The translations under genes and the position numbers were made by a program. Below the pieces are notes generated by a model. That model did not search any database. It saw nothing but the letters and a program-made list of their open reading frames with translations, and was not told the origin of the DNA. This document shows positions 24,553 through 32,940 of a stretch of 64,000 nt of DNA, one piece after another (the stretch's first letter is position 1; each line of letters opens with the position of its first letter). The stretch is from Gemmatimonadota bacterium (GTDB lineage Bacteria > Gemmatimonadota > Gemmatimonadetes > Longimicrobiales > Gaopeijiaceae). Where the stretch lies: positions 28,416 through 92,415 of the forward strand of contig JAJDVT010000132.1 of the NCBI GenBank assembly GCA_022826005.1. Direction: 5' to 3'.

Positions 24553-25785
24553 CTACCCACCCCCCCGATCCAGCCGCCACAACTGCACGTACTCCACGTC
24601 GAGCTCGTCCCGCTTCCAGGTCAGAATGTAGTCCTCGCCGATCTCCACGATCTGAAGCACATCGGGCGTCTCGACAAACCCCAACGCCTGCCCTTCGGAA
24701 TCGAAGACTGTCCAGACCGAGCCTGGCCGCTCTTCCCCCGGGAGTTCGTATTCCTCGACCCACAGGTGATCCACCGCATCGGTGATGATGGAATTGAACG
24801 CCGGAAAGTGCTCGGCGACCGGCATGGACTCGTACACGCGCCGCGATCGTCGGAGACTCTGTCTTTCCGCGGCGGACATGCCGGGTGACGGCTGACGCAC
24901 GTTCTCGTCGATGTATGCCGTCACGTTGGCGGGCGTTGGCGTGCGGGGAACATGGGCGCGCCTGACCAGTCGTTCCAGTGAGCCGTCCGGCCGAAAAGCC
25001 TTCAGCTCGTACCGGTCGGTCGAGCCGATTACGATCCGGTCGCCCCAGGCCGCATGGACCGGCCTGCGCCCGAAGATCGTCCGGCCCGAACTTGCCCGCC
25101 CGTCCACGACGACGCGGTGCACCTCCATGTTGGCGTGCGTACCGAAGTGGGCGGTGGTCCTGCCCTCCCCGTCCCTCAATTCCGCAACAAGGGTGTCCGC
25201 GTTCGGTAACGCCAGAACCGCGAGCACGGAACCGTTCCCGGTGACCGACTGCGGACTGAAGAAGGGCCACAGGGGATCTCCATCGCGTTCCATGTTGAAG
25301 GTGCGCCCGAAACTTCCGTCCGGGGCGAAGACGGAGATGCCCTGCCGGGGTGCGGTCCACGCGACGATCGAGTCGCCGGGCCATCGCTCCACCTGCCAGA
25401 GTTCGGTGAACTCGCCGGGTCCCTCGCCCGCACCTCCCCAGGTCGCGATGTAGGTCCCGCGGGCGTCGAACACCCTCAGCTCCTGCGTGCTGGTATTCGT
25501 CACCACGATTCGGCCGTCGCTCAGTCTTGTGGCATCCCAGGCAACATGAAGCAGGTAGGGTTCCTCGCCGTCCACTTCACCGATCGACACCGCCGGCTCC
25601 GATCCGATCCGCCACCCGAGCCGTGACCCCTCCGGCGGGCTCGCATTCTCGACGATGAAAATGCCGGCGCTGTCCTCCACCTGGACTTGCGGTGCGGGCG
25701 GAACGCCCGTCAGGGCTACGCAGCGGATGGGCGTGAGCAACAGCGCGATCAGGACGATGGACGGGAGGATTGCGGGTGTCTTCAT
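24553..25785 (-). CDS. 6-bladed beta-propeller protein (array member 3), exported
   Basis: 410 residues from ATG 25785, which has GGAG 8 bases upstream. Signal peptide followed by VQVEDSAGIFIVENASPPEG, the family N-terminal motif. Blades: ATRLSDGRIVVTNTSTQELR, GGAGEGPGEFTELWQVERWP, GDSIVAWTAPRQGISVFAPD. The end is VEIGEDYILTWKRDELDVEY plus VQLWRLDR. It is the closest intact relative of the decayed copy just upstream (26048-26615), with long matching stretches, which shows recent duplication. No enzymatic motif is seen. Confidence 0.8.
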   Translation of the reverse strand: MKTPAILPSIVLIALLLTPIRCVALTGVPPAPQVQVEDSAGIFIVENASPPEGSRLGWRIGSEPAVSIGEVDGEEPYLLHVAWDATRLSDGRIVVTNTSTQELRVFDARGTYIATWGGAGEGPGEFTELWQVERWPGDSIVAWTAPRQGISVFAPDGSFGRTFNMERDGDPLWPFFSPQSVTGNGSVLAVLALPNADTLVAELRDGEGRTTAHFGTHANMEVHRVVVDGRASSGRTIFGRRPVHAAWGDRIVIGSTDRYELKAFRPDGSLERLVRRAHVPRTPTPANVTAYIDENVRQPSPGMSAAERQSLRRSRRVYESMPVAEHFPAFNSIITDAVDHLWVEEYELPGEERPGSVWTVFDSEGQALGFVETPDVLQIVEIGEDYILTWKRDELDVEYVQLWRLDRGGG

Positions 25786-26047
25786 CAAGCCGTCTCCGTG
25801 GAAGGGTGGTACGGCCTCACCATTGCCGCTGCAGCCAACTGCCGTCTGTGACACTCCCTCAGGCGGATTGGTTGCACTCCCCACCTGTTTGTGCCTGTCG
25901 AGTTACCGTGGCGTCTCTGCAAGCCCTCCCGCGCGGACTCGACGTCCCACCGGCCTACCGACCGATCCACGCCCTCCAGGCGTCGACATCCGTGCCGAAA
26001 TCCTCGCCGCTGATGGCCTTCAGGAAGTTCAGAGCGGGGATCCACGT

Positions 26048-26615
26048 CGAGTTCGTCCCGGAACCACGTCAGGATGTAGTCCTCGCCGACCTCAAGGACC
26101 AGCGGCGCCTCAGGTGTCTCGACGAACCCGAGCACATGCCCCTCCGGACCAAAGACCGTCCAGAGCGAGCCCGGTCGCTCTTCCCCGGGGAACTCGTACT
26201 CCTCAACCCACAGGTGAGAACCGAACCGTCCCTGGTGACCGAGCGCGGCTCGAAGTAGATCCACAGCGGACCGCCGTAGCTCTCCATGTTGAAGGTGCGC
26301 CCGTAGCTCCCGTCCGAGGCGAAAACGGAGATGCCGAGACGCCGCGCGGTCCAGGCGGCGATCGAGTCGCCAGGCCATCGCTCCACACTCCATAGTTCGG
26401 TGAACTCACCAGGTCCTTCGCCCTCTCCCCCCCCAGGTCTCGAGGCAGGTCCCGCGGGCGTCGAATACCCTCAACTCCTGCGTGCCCCGATTGGCCACCA
26501 CGATCCGCCCGTCGTTCAGCCGCGTGGCATCCCTGGCCAGGTAGAGCAGGTAGGGGTCCTCGCCGTCAACCTCGCCGATCGAGAGCGTCGGCTCCGGCCC
26601 GATCCGCCAGTCGGT
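26048..26615 (-). pseudogene. Decayed 6-bladed beta-propeller copy (array remnant)
   Basis: Minus-strand fragments in different frames reproduce member 3. From the 5' side: TDWRIGPEPTLSIGEVDGED, ARDATRLNDGRIVVANRGTQ, ERWPGDSIAAWTARRLGISV, RTFNMESYGGPLWIYFEPRS, then an abrupt jump near 26218 to SHLWVEEYEFPGEERPGSLW and VLEVGEDYILTWFRDELDV. The N-terminal signal and about 130-150 central residues are absent and frames shift near 26430 and 26218. Its 5' end is joined to the 3' end of member 4 at about 26615-26635. A product is not expected. Confidence 0.72.
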
Positions 26616-27739
26616 AAAGGGGCCGGGCCACCGGGTGTCGCGGGTGACGCCAGATACTGGATCGGATAATCGAGCCCCGTCGCCTTGTCTCGGCCGGTCC
26701 CGAGAAGATGCATGCGGCCCCCTCCCTCCCTCCAGGCCTCCGCTGGCCGGAAGTAGAACGAAAGCGTCTGCCGGTGCAGAACACTCCCTTGATCACTCAG
26801 GAACACGAACTCCGTATAGAAATCCTCGGCCTCCGGGAGTCCACCCTTCACGGTTTCGGGCAGTCGCCCAACCGCCGCCAGGAAGCAGCCGTCCGGAAGC
26901 CGCGTGAAAGAGGACAGGCTTGGATGGCGCCATTCGAACTTCCACCCACCGCCCTCCAGCGGCGTAGCAACCTCACGAACGTAGTCGCGGAGGATATCGG
27001 TGTGTGTAACCGTCACGGTGACTTCCGAATCCTCGAAGAGCAGGAATGCGAAGGGTACCGGGCGGGCGTAGGCAAGCCGTCCGGCACCGGTTTCGGCGAT
27101 GTACCCGTTGTTGTAGCGCGCTCGAAGTATGGGTTCCTCAAGATCCATCCGCACCTGTCCCATCCCTCCAAGGTATTCGCCATCCGGGCTGTACATGTGC
27201 ACGGCGTGATCCGAGGACGAAACAGCCCCGGCTACCACGAGATCGCCGTTCTCGAGAATGCGGAAATCCCGCGCCTGAGAAGGAAACGGTTGCAATCGAA
27301 CGATACGCTGGAAGCTGCCGGTCGTGTCGAAAAAGCTGATGCCCGCAAGTCGATCGAAGACAGCGAAGCCTTGCTCGGTCGCCCGCACGATCGTAGGTGA
27401 CCGGAACTCGCCGGGTCCCTCACCCGATCTGCCGATCCGCCGGATGAAATCTCCGTCAGGACTCAGATGCAGCACCGAACGGCCCCGCAGATCCACCACA
27501 TACATTCCCGACTCCGGGTGCCGGGTAATCGACGACAATAACCCGATCAGACGATCATGGGGGCTGGTTTCGGGCGGCGCGTACCGCCACTCCTCGGTCA
27601 GCGCAAGTCCGCCCGCGAACTCGCATACCTCCGAGGCTTGGTTGAACGTCCCGTTCGAGATCATCGGGAACGCGAAAACCACGGCGACGAGCGGCGCGGC
27701 TGCAGCCGCAGGAAGGCGGCATCGACCCACAGTTACCAT
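26516..27739 (-). CDS. 6-bladed beta-propeller protein (array member 4) with altered C-terminus
   Basis: 407 residues from ATG 27739 (signal: hydrophobic 11-26). Blades: SITRHPESGMYVVDLRGRSV, LHLSPDGDFIRRIGRSGEGP, GEFRSPTIVRATEQGFAVFD, RDFRILENGDLVVAGAVSSS. Near the C-terminus LLGTGRDKATGLDYPIQYLA is the usual closing of this subfamily; it is followed by about 30 residues (PTGGSGRSRRSRSARLTART) that are an out-of-frame reading of the neighbouring propeller remnant. So the native stop appears lost by a fusion event at about 26620. The propeller body is complete and could still fold. No obvious ribosome site. Confidence 0.72.
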   Translation of the reverse strand: MVTVGRCRLPAAAAAPLVAVVFAFPMISNGTFNQASEVCEFAGGLALTEEWRYAPPETSPHDRLIGLLSSITRHPESGMYVVDLRGRSVLHLSPDGDFIRRIGRSGEGPGEFRSPTIVRATEQGFAVFDRLAGISFFDTTGSFQRIVRLQPFPSQARDFRILENGDLVVAGAVSSSDHAVHMYSPDGEYLGGMGQVRMDLEEPILRARYNNGYIAETGAGRLAYARPVPFAFLLFEDSEVTVTVTHTDILRDYVREVATPLEGGGWKFEWRHPSLSSFTRLPDGCFLAAVGRLPETVKGGLPEAEDFYTEFVFLSDQGSVLHRQTLSFYFRPAEAWREGGGRMHLLGTGRDKATGLDYPIQYLASPATPGGPAPLPTGGSGRSRRSRSARLTARTPTCSTWPGMPRG

Positions 27740-28050
27740 TCCGGACGCCAGACATCCAGGATCAACACACCCAGCGCGTTCACTCGCTGCGAAACGATCA
27801 GGCCGTCGTTCGTGAACCCGTGTCCACTCCGAGATAGTGGATGGGGGGGTTCCCCGGCGGGATCGTTCACCACGCCTTCGACCTCCCGGTCGGGGAACCA
27901 GACAGGCGGCTGATGGCCTGTCCTGCGAGGGGGGTGGCCGATAGGGCGCCCACGGCTGTGACGAGGATAGTGGTTGCGACAATGGTCGCGAGGTTCAAGG
28001 CAGGGAAGCACCGGGCCCCGTCCGGCCAGGGTCCGACGGCTGTCGAAGAA
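27733..28050 (-). pseudogene. Remnant of another beta-propeller gene (signal peptide plus last strand)
   Basis: Within the 327-bp gap between members 4 and 5, the minus strand encodes a signal-peptide-like stretch (LNLATIVATTILVTAVGALS then ATPLAGQA) and, in another frame, a typical closing segment GFTNDGLIVSQRVNALGVLI then LDVWRPEW ending at 27733. Between them only about 30 unrelated codons remain, so nearly the whole propeller was deleted. No other gene is visible in this gap. Confidence 0.4.
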
Positions 28051-28066
28051 CGGAGACCGGCGCCAG

Positions 28067-29374
28067 CTACCCAACCGGCCGCTCCAATCCCCACAGCTGC
28101 ACGTACTCCACCCCCAGCTCGTCCTCTACCTTTCCTACGATGTAGTCCTCGCCGATCTCGTAGATGACAAGTCCTTCAGGCGTCTCGACGAAGCCCTGAA
28201 CACGGCCCTCCGGGTCGAATACGGTCCAGAGGGGAGCGGGCCTCGTCGCCGGAAGGTTGTATTCGCGGACCCAGAGGTAGCCGAGAGCATCCACTTCCAA
28301 CGCACTGAACGCCGGGAACGACTCCGGCAGGGGAAAGGCGTCGTAGGTGGCATTGTTGCGCTTCAACAGGTCGGGATTGGCGGCCCAGTCGCCCTCGGGC
28401 GGATTGGCTGCGCGGTAGTCGTCCAGATCGGCCACCGTGGGGTCGGGCACGTCGTTCTCGCGCCGCACGATGCGTGCCAGCGATCCGTCCCGGCGGTAGG
28501 CCCGAAGCTCGTAGCGGTCCGTGGGCGCCACCACCGCGAACTCGCCCCACGCTGCCCACCTCAGAGTCCTCTGGAACGGCGGTTCATACAGCCCCATCCC
28601 GGTGCCGTCCCCGAAATGGCTCTCGAAATACCAGAATATCTCGGCACCGGGATGTCGACCGAGTTCACCGAGGGGAGAACCGTCTCCCGCCAACACAAAG
28701 AAGTCCAGGCTGCTGCGGTTGATGCCCTTCTCCGGCAGCGGAGACGGCCGGTCGTCGAAGCGGCGGCTGGCTACGATCGTCCCATCGGAGAGTACATCGC
28801 GGCACTTCCGGAGGTCCCCGCCCCGGTGCAGGTTGATTGTACGGCCGTGCCTTCCCCGGATATCCCAAACGGAAAAGACGTTGTTGATGGTCTGTCCGGT
28901 GCTGTGGCAGACGGCCAGCGAATCACCCGGCCAGCGCTCGATCCAGAACAGGTTGGTGACCAGTCCGTCGCTTCCCCAGGCACCGCCGACACCGCCGAAG
29001 TCCCCCGGGCCCTGTCCCCGCTGTCCCCACGCCTCCAGGAAGTCCCCAGTCGGGTCAAAGACCAGCAGCTGATACGAGCCCGCGTTGGCCACCACGATAC
29101 GACCGTCGGGCAGCAAGAGCGCGTCGTCCACGCGGTGGAGCTGAAAGTCCTCGCTGCCCTCGACAGTCCCGATCGAGAGGGTGGGCTCGGCGCCAACCCG
29201 CCAACCGAGGCGTGAACCGGCTTCCGGGCGCGGGTTTTCGACGATGACGACGCCGGCACTGTCCTCAATCTGGAATTGCGGCACGGGCGGGGCGTCCGGC
29301 GGGGCTTCGCAGCCGATGGCCACGTGCGACAACACGATCGGGATGACTAATGGGACCATCGATGCCGGTTTCAC
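28067..29374 (-). CDS. 6-bladed beta-propeller lipoprotein (array member 5)
   Basis: 435 residues from GTG 29374, preceded by GAGGAG at 7-8 bases. Lipobox VAIGC at about residue 22. Then FQIEDSAGVVIVENPRPEAG and SRLGWRVGAEPTLSIGTVEG, matching member 3 closely. Blades: ALLLPDGRIVVANAGSYQLL, GQRGQGPGDFGGVGGAWGSD, WIERWPGDSLAVCHSTGQTI. Closing formula IYEIGEDYIVGKVEDELGVE plus YVQLWGLERP. Surface or periplasmic, function unknown. Shares upstream spacing and ribosome-site pattern with member 3. Confidence 0.8.
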   Translation of the reverse strand: MKPASMVPLVIPIVLSHVAIGCEAPPDAPPVPQFQIEDSAGVVIVENPRPEAGSRLGWRVGAEPTLSIGTVEGSEDFQLHRVDDALLLPDGRIVVANAGSYQLLVFDPTGDFLEAWGQRGQGPGDFGGVGGAWGSDGLVTNLFWIERWPGDSLAVCHSTGQTINNVFSVWDIRGRHGRTINLHRGGDLRKCRDVLSDGTIVASRRFDDRPSPLPEKGINRSSLDFFVLAGDGSPLGELGRHPGAEIFWYFESHFGDGTGMGLYEPPFQRTLRWAAWGEFAVVAPTDRYELRAYRRDGSLARIVRRENDVPDPTVADLDDYRAANPPEGDWAANPDLLKRNNATYDAFPLPESFPAFSALEVDALGYLWVREYNLPATRPAPLWTVFDPEGRVQGFVETPEGLVIYEIGEDYIVGKVEDELGVEYVQLWGLERPVG

Positions 29375-29562
29375 AGAGCGTCTCCTCGAATGGCGGTGCG
29401 GGTCACCGATGTGATCCTCCTTTGAGGGACACTCCGTCGCAAGCGATGGTTGCCCCGGCCGGGGATTAGACAACCATCAGTCCCCATCATGTGTCTTCGG
29501 GTTGAGACCGGCCACAAGGCGGCGGCAGACCCGCCTGGAAGTCGCGCCCCGGAGGAACGGCA

Positions 29563-30732
29563 ATGACGCCATCGCAACCGCCCCTCTCCATGGTCACCGC
29601 GTCCGTGCTCGGCGCGCTCACCCTCGCCCTCGCCCTCGCCTCCCTCCTCCCCACCACCACCCTCGCCCAGGAAGTCACCGTCCTCACGGAAGATCTCTGC
29701 GCCGCGTGCTCCATCGAGACCACCCCCGACGCGCTCCTCGGCGCGGACGGCGAGTCCGTGATCGGGATCGCATGGGACATCCAGCGCCTCACCGACGGCC
29801 GCTTCACGATGGCCTTCCAGGACGTGATCACCGAGTTCACCATCTTCTCGGCGGACGGTTCGCAGTTCCGGCGGGTCGGACGTGAGGGTGAAGGGCCGGG
29901 GGAATACAGATTCGTGTTCTGGGTCAGGGAGCACGCCAACCTGCTCCACGTCTTCGACTGGAAGCGAAGGCAGATCACCGTGCTGGACGACGGCCTCGAG
30001 GCAATCCGGACCCTGCCGGTGCGATGCCTGGACTGCAACGGCGTCGACATGGCCATCCTGCCCGACGGCGCTGTTGCGCTCAACTACTTCCTCGCAGCGG
30101 CCGACGCCGAACAACCGGCCGACGCGAACGAGGGATTCGCGGTCCACATTATCGAAGCGAACGGCGAGCCGCGGCTGTCGCTCGACGGCATCCCCATGAA
30201 GGACCGCTTCGACCCGGTCGAGGACGCGGACCGACACCTGCAGGTCGCGCGGGACGGATTCCTGCTGGTCGCGCACCGCAGACGGTACCGGATCGACCGC
30301 CGGGATCCGGCGACGGGCGAGCTGCTGCAGACGTTCGTGCGCGAGGCGGACTGGATCAGGGACTCCGGGGGCAATCGGGAACCGCCTTCACCCGACCGAC
30401 CACCGGCGACGACCATCACCGCAATGCACATGGACGAGGCGGAGCGGCTCTGGCTCAACGTCAGCCGGTCGGCGCCGGACTGGCGGGACCGAGTGCAGAG
30501 CACGGGACCCGGCGCTCATCCCGAGGAAGGGCGATACCGCTACGGGCCCGGCTCGACCGAACGTGTCATGGAGGTGGTGGACCTCGAATCGGGCCGCGTC
30601 CTGGTGTCACAGGTGCTCGACTTGGAAGAGCTGGGCTGGTGGTTCTTCTTCACCCCGGGCTGGCTGGCGTCCTACAGCGAAGATGGGTACCCGCAGTACC
30701 GGATGTGGCGGATGCGGCTGGTGGGGCTGTAA
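29563..30732 (+). CDS. 6-bladed beta-propeller protein (array member 6), exported
   Basis: 389 residues; ATG with GGAGGA 7 bases upstream. Signal peptide ends TTLAQ. Unlike the others it has paired cysteines near the N-terminus (EDLCAACSIE) and later VRCLDCNGVDMAI, possibly disulphides. Blades: IAWDIQRLTDGRFTMAFQDV, FSADGSQFRRVGREGEGPGE, LHVFDWKRRQITVLDDGLEA. C-terminus: WWFFFTPGWLASYSEDGYPQ then YRMWRMRLVGL. Divergent from member 5. No enzymatic signature; binding role presumed only by fold. Confidence 0.77.
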   Translation: MTPSQPPLSMVTASVLGALTLALALASLLPTTTLAQEVTVLTEDLCAACSIETTPDALLGADGESVIGIAWDIQRLTDGRFTMAFQDVITEFTIFSADGSQFRRVGREGEGPGEYRFVFWVREHANLLHVFDWKRRQITVLDDGLEAIRTLPVRCLDCNGVDMAILPDGAVALNYFLAAADAEQPADANEGFAVHIIEANGEPRLSLDGIPMKDRFDPVEDADRHLQVARDGFLLVAHRRRYRIDRRDPATGELLQTFVREADWIRDSGGNREPPSPDRPPATTITAMHMDEAERLWLNVSRSAPDWRDRVQSTGPGAHPEEGRYRYGPGSTERVMEVVDLESGRVLVSQVLDLEELGWWFFFTPGWLASYSEDGYPQYRMWRMRLVGL

Positions 30733-30761
30733 CCCGGCCGAGCGAAGCACGACGCGGCGGA

Positions 30762-30900
30762 TGGCGCGCCGCATGCTCAACTACACCATGAGGATCCTCG
30801 ACGGCCTCGGCGACGATGAACTCGGGCCCGGCGGCACGTACCCGCCCGTCATCCCCGTCGTCATCTACAACGGCAAGCAGCGCTGGAACGCGCCCACGGG
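30762..30900 (+). pseudogene. Fragment of Rpn-family (transposase-31-like) nuclease
   Basis: The frame reads RRMLNYTMRILDGLGDDELG, then GTYPPVIPVVIYNGKQRWNA plus PTGV. The pattern PP-I-P-V-V-Y-G-xx-W-x-AP-T is characteristic of Rpn/PD-(D/E)XK recombination-promoting nucleases. Only this central block survives; the N-terminal nuclease core is absent and the downstream frame is lost. The rest of the gap to 31149 holds no gene I can support. Confidence 0.5.
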
Positions 30901-31149
30901 CGTTGGTGCGGGGTCTGGCCGCGTGCCGGTCTGGTCCCGGCGTTGCCCAGGGGCCCGCCCCACTGCCGGAACAGCTCTCCGACGCGGATCGTATTGCCGC
31001 AGTCCCCACCGGCGTCGTCGAGTGTGAGACGGCGGACGAGTTCATCGCACCTGCTCAGGAGGTTCAGCGCGCCCCGTCCGGAGGCCGGTCCACATAGGGC
31101 ACGTCGAGGTCGTCAGGATTGGCTTGGTCTCCCGGCGGCGGCGTCCACC

Positions 31150-32358
31150 CTACCCGACATCGTCCACCGACGGCAACATCCCCGCGCACGGCTCCCCGCT
31201 GATCCGGCGCAGCGGGTGGAGGGATATCCGGTCGGCGGCGGTGGAAACGGCGATGGGCGCTTCCGCCCCGGCAGGCAGTTCAAAGCCCGCAGGCAACGTG
31301 GTTTCGTAGACAGAGTAGTTGAAGACGAGGGCGCTGTCCTGGTAGACGTGCAGGGCGTCATAGAGCCGGGATGGCTCAGGCTTGCGCACCACCGCATAGC
31401 AGCCGGTTTCGGGATCGACGATGGCGCCCGGCACCTCCTGGTCGCGGCCGAGCAGCACGAGGTTGCCCTGGCCGTCCAGGGTGGGCGTCAGTGACCGGCT
31501 CCAGTCTGTGCAGGAAGCTTCCACGGCTGCCGTGTGCCCCACGTCAACCATCGCCCTGCAATCGTCTCCCCGGTCTGCGAATTCGGTCGGAACCGCCAGC
31601 TTCGCCATTTCGCCGTTGCGGTGGTACACAGTCACCGAATCGGGGCCCTCCGAATAGCTCGTTACGACGTACGACGCGTCGTCCGTGCAGGCGATCCGGG
31701 GAGGGGAGACGAATGATGACTGGCTACCCCCTCTCGATCTGTCGATGCCCGTTGCCCAGAGACCGTCCTGTGGTGTCGAGCCGAAAATCGCATTGCCGTC
31801 CACGACGCCGGGGCCAACGCTTTCATCCGTGCCGTCGGACCCACGCCGGATCACGCCGCCGTAGGCCGGTATGGTTGGCTGCCCGTCGAACTCGCACACG
31901 TCCACAATCATCTCCGCCCGCGGACGCCAATTGCTGACGTACTGCCCGACCGGGTCGAACTCGAGGACCCGTACGTAGCCGGACACATAGAGCCTCCCGT
32001 CACGGCCAAGCGTCATGCCGGACATCCCGCGCTCGAGTTCTCGGGGGCCGCCTCCCGTCGGAGTCGGGGTCGTCCGGATCCACTCGCCCGTTTCGAGGGA
32101 AAAGACCATCACGCCTTCGGGCTCCTCGTCGTCGTTGGCGTACAGGAGGCCCCGCGTCCGATCCAGAGGCATGTCTCCGATGGTGCGTATGGCGCGCCAT
32201 TCGTCGTCCAGGATGACCCGCCCGACCGCGGTGTCGATCTCGAGGATTTGCTGGGCGCCTCCGGCCGCAGGGGCGCCGAACGCCGCCGCAATGGAATACA
32301 GGATCGTGGCTCCGTAGCCGTGCAGCCTCTTCATCGCCCGCCTCTCGTTTCCGCTCAT
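31150..32358 (-). CDS. 6-bladed beta-propeller protein (array member 7), exported
   Basis: 402 residues from ATG 32358, which overlaps the stop of the upstream antitoxin/toxin remnant as ATGA and has GGGAG 7 bases upstream; ATG 32334 is an alternative. Signal peptide ends PAAGGAQQ. Blades: RGLLYANDDEEPEGVMVFSL, GMTLGRDGRLYVSGYVRVLE, GLWATGIDRSRGGSQSSFVS, PTLDGQGNLVLLGRDQEVPG. Several cysteines (VCEFDG, RIACTDD, DDCRAM, EASCTDW) may form disulphides. More distant from members 3-5 and lacking the DSAG start. Function unknown. Confidence 0.72.
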   Translation of the reverse strand: MSGNERRAMKRLHGYGATILYSIAAAFGAPAAGGAQQILEIDTAVGRVILDDEWRAIRTIGDMPLDRTRGLLYANDDEEPEGVMVFSLETGEWIRTTPTPTGGGPRELERGMSGMTLGRDGRLYVSGYVRVLEFDPVGQYVSNWRPRAEMIVDVCEFDGQPTIPAYGGVIRRGSDGTDESVGPGVVDGNAIFGSTPQDGLWATGIDRSRGGSQSSFVSPPRIACTDDASYVVTSYSEGPDSVTVYHRNGEMAKLAVPTEFADRGDDCRAMVDVGHTAAVEASCTDWSRSLTPTLDGQGNLVLLGRDQEVPGAIVDPETGCYAVVRKPEPSRLYDALHVYQDSALVFNYSVYETTLPAGFELPAGAEAPIAVSTAADRISLHPLRRISGEPCAGMLPSVDDVG

Positions 32359-32690
32359 GGTGCGTCTCCCGGCGCATGGATGCGTTCGCACTCCACCCCC
32401 TCCAGCCCTTCGAAGTCCCCGTCCTGCGACCAAAGCGTCGCCTTTTCCGCACGGGCGGTCGCCAGAATGATCGAATCGGCCATCGGCAACCCTTTCGACG
32501 CGCTCAACTCCGCCGCGGCAACGGCCAGGTCCGCATCCAGATCAACCACCCGCCCCAGCGGGATCAGCTCCACGCGTCCATTGAAGGGCAGCGCCTGCAT
32601 CTTCTGGCCCGGCTTCAGCTCCAGCCGCTCCCGCACATCCCGCGGGATCACGACCTGATACCGGGCGGAAATCTGACGATGGTCATTGGG
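32355..32690 (-). pseudogene. VapB antitoxin fused to the C-terminal half of a VapC PIN toxin (remnant)
   Basis: The 5' part is an AbrB/SpoVT swapped-hairpin antitoxin: ISARYQVVIPRDVRERLELK, PGQKMQALPFNGRVELIPLG. It runs directly into the second half of a PIN domain: AAAELSASKGLPMADSIILA, TARAEKATLWSQDGDFEGLE. The PIN N-terminal half with its first catalytic Asp is missing, while the later acidic residues (MADS, WSQDGDF) remain. The natural start ATGACCATCGTC (near 32687) is one base out of frame with the body. Together these indicate a deletion inside a vapBC pair plus a frameshift near the start. The stop overlaps the start of beta-propeller member 7. Confidence 0.7.
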
Positions 32691-32740
32691 TGTCCCCCTT
32701 GGCGCAAGACGAAAGTGCGTTTGAACGGTAAACAGTAAGA

Positions 32741-32780
32741 CGGTATTCGTATCAAACGTGAGATCGCAAGACGAATACCG
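32741..32780. repeat. 10-bp perfect inverted repeat upstream of the VapBC remnant
   Basis: CGGTATTCGT (32741-32750) and ACGAATACCG (32771-32780) are exact inverted copies 20 bases apart. In addition CGCAAGACGAA occurs twice directly (32703-32713 and 32765-32775). The block is AT-richer than its surroundings and lies just upstream of the antitoxin remnant, so it could be an old vapBC operator/promoter. Confidence 0.5.
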
Positions 32781-32940
32781 GAATTGCAACCGTTTCAATC
32801 GTGGAATCCCAACGCGTACGACAGCGGAATCGCAATCGCGCTGGCTGGGCCCGAGGCACGCATTGGGCCGGCGCCCGTTTCCGTGGGCTTCCGGAGTCCG
32901 ATGCTGGCGCCGCTCGAATGCCGTGGGGGTCTTGTCCGGC

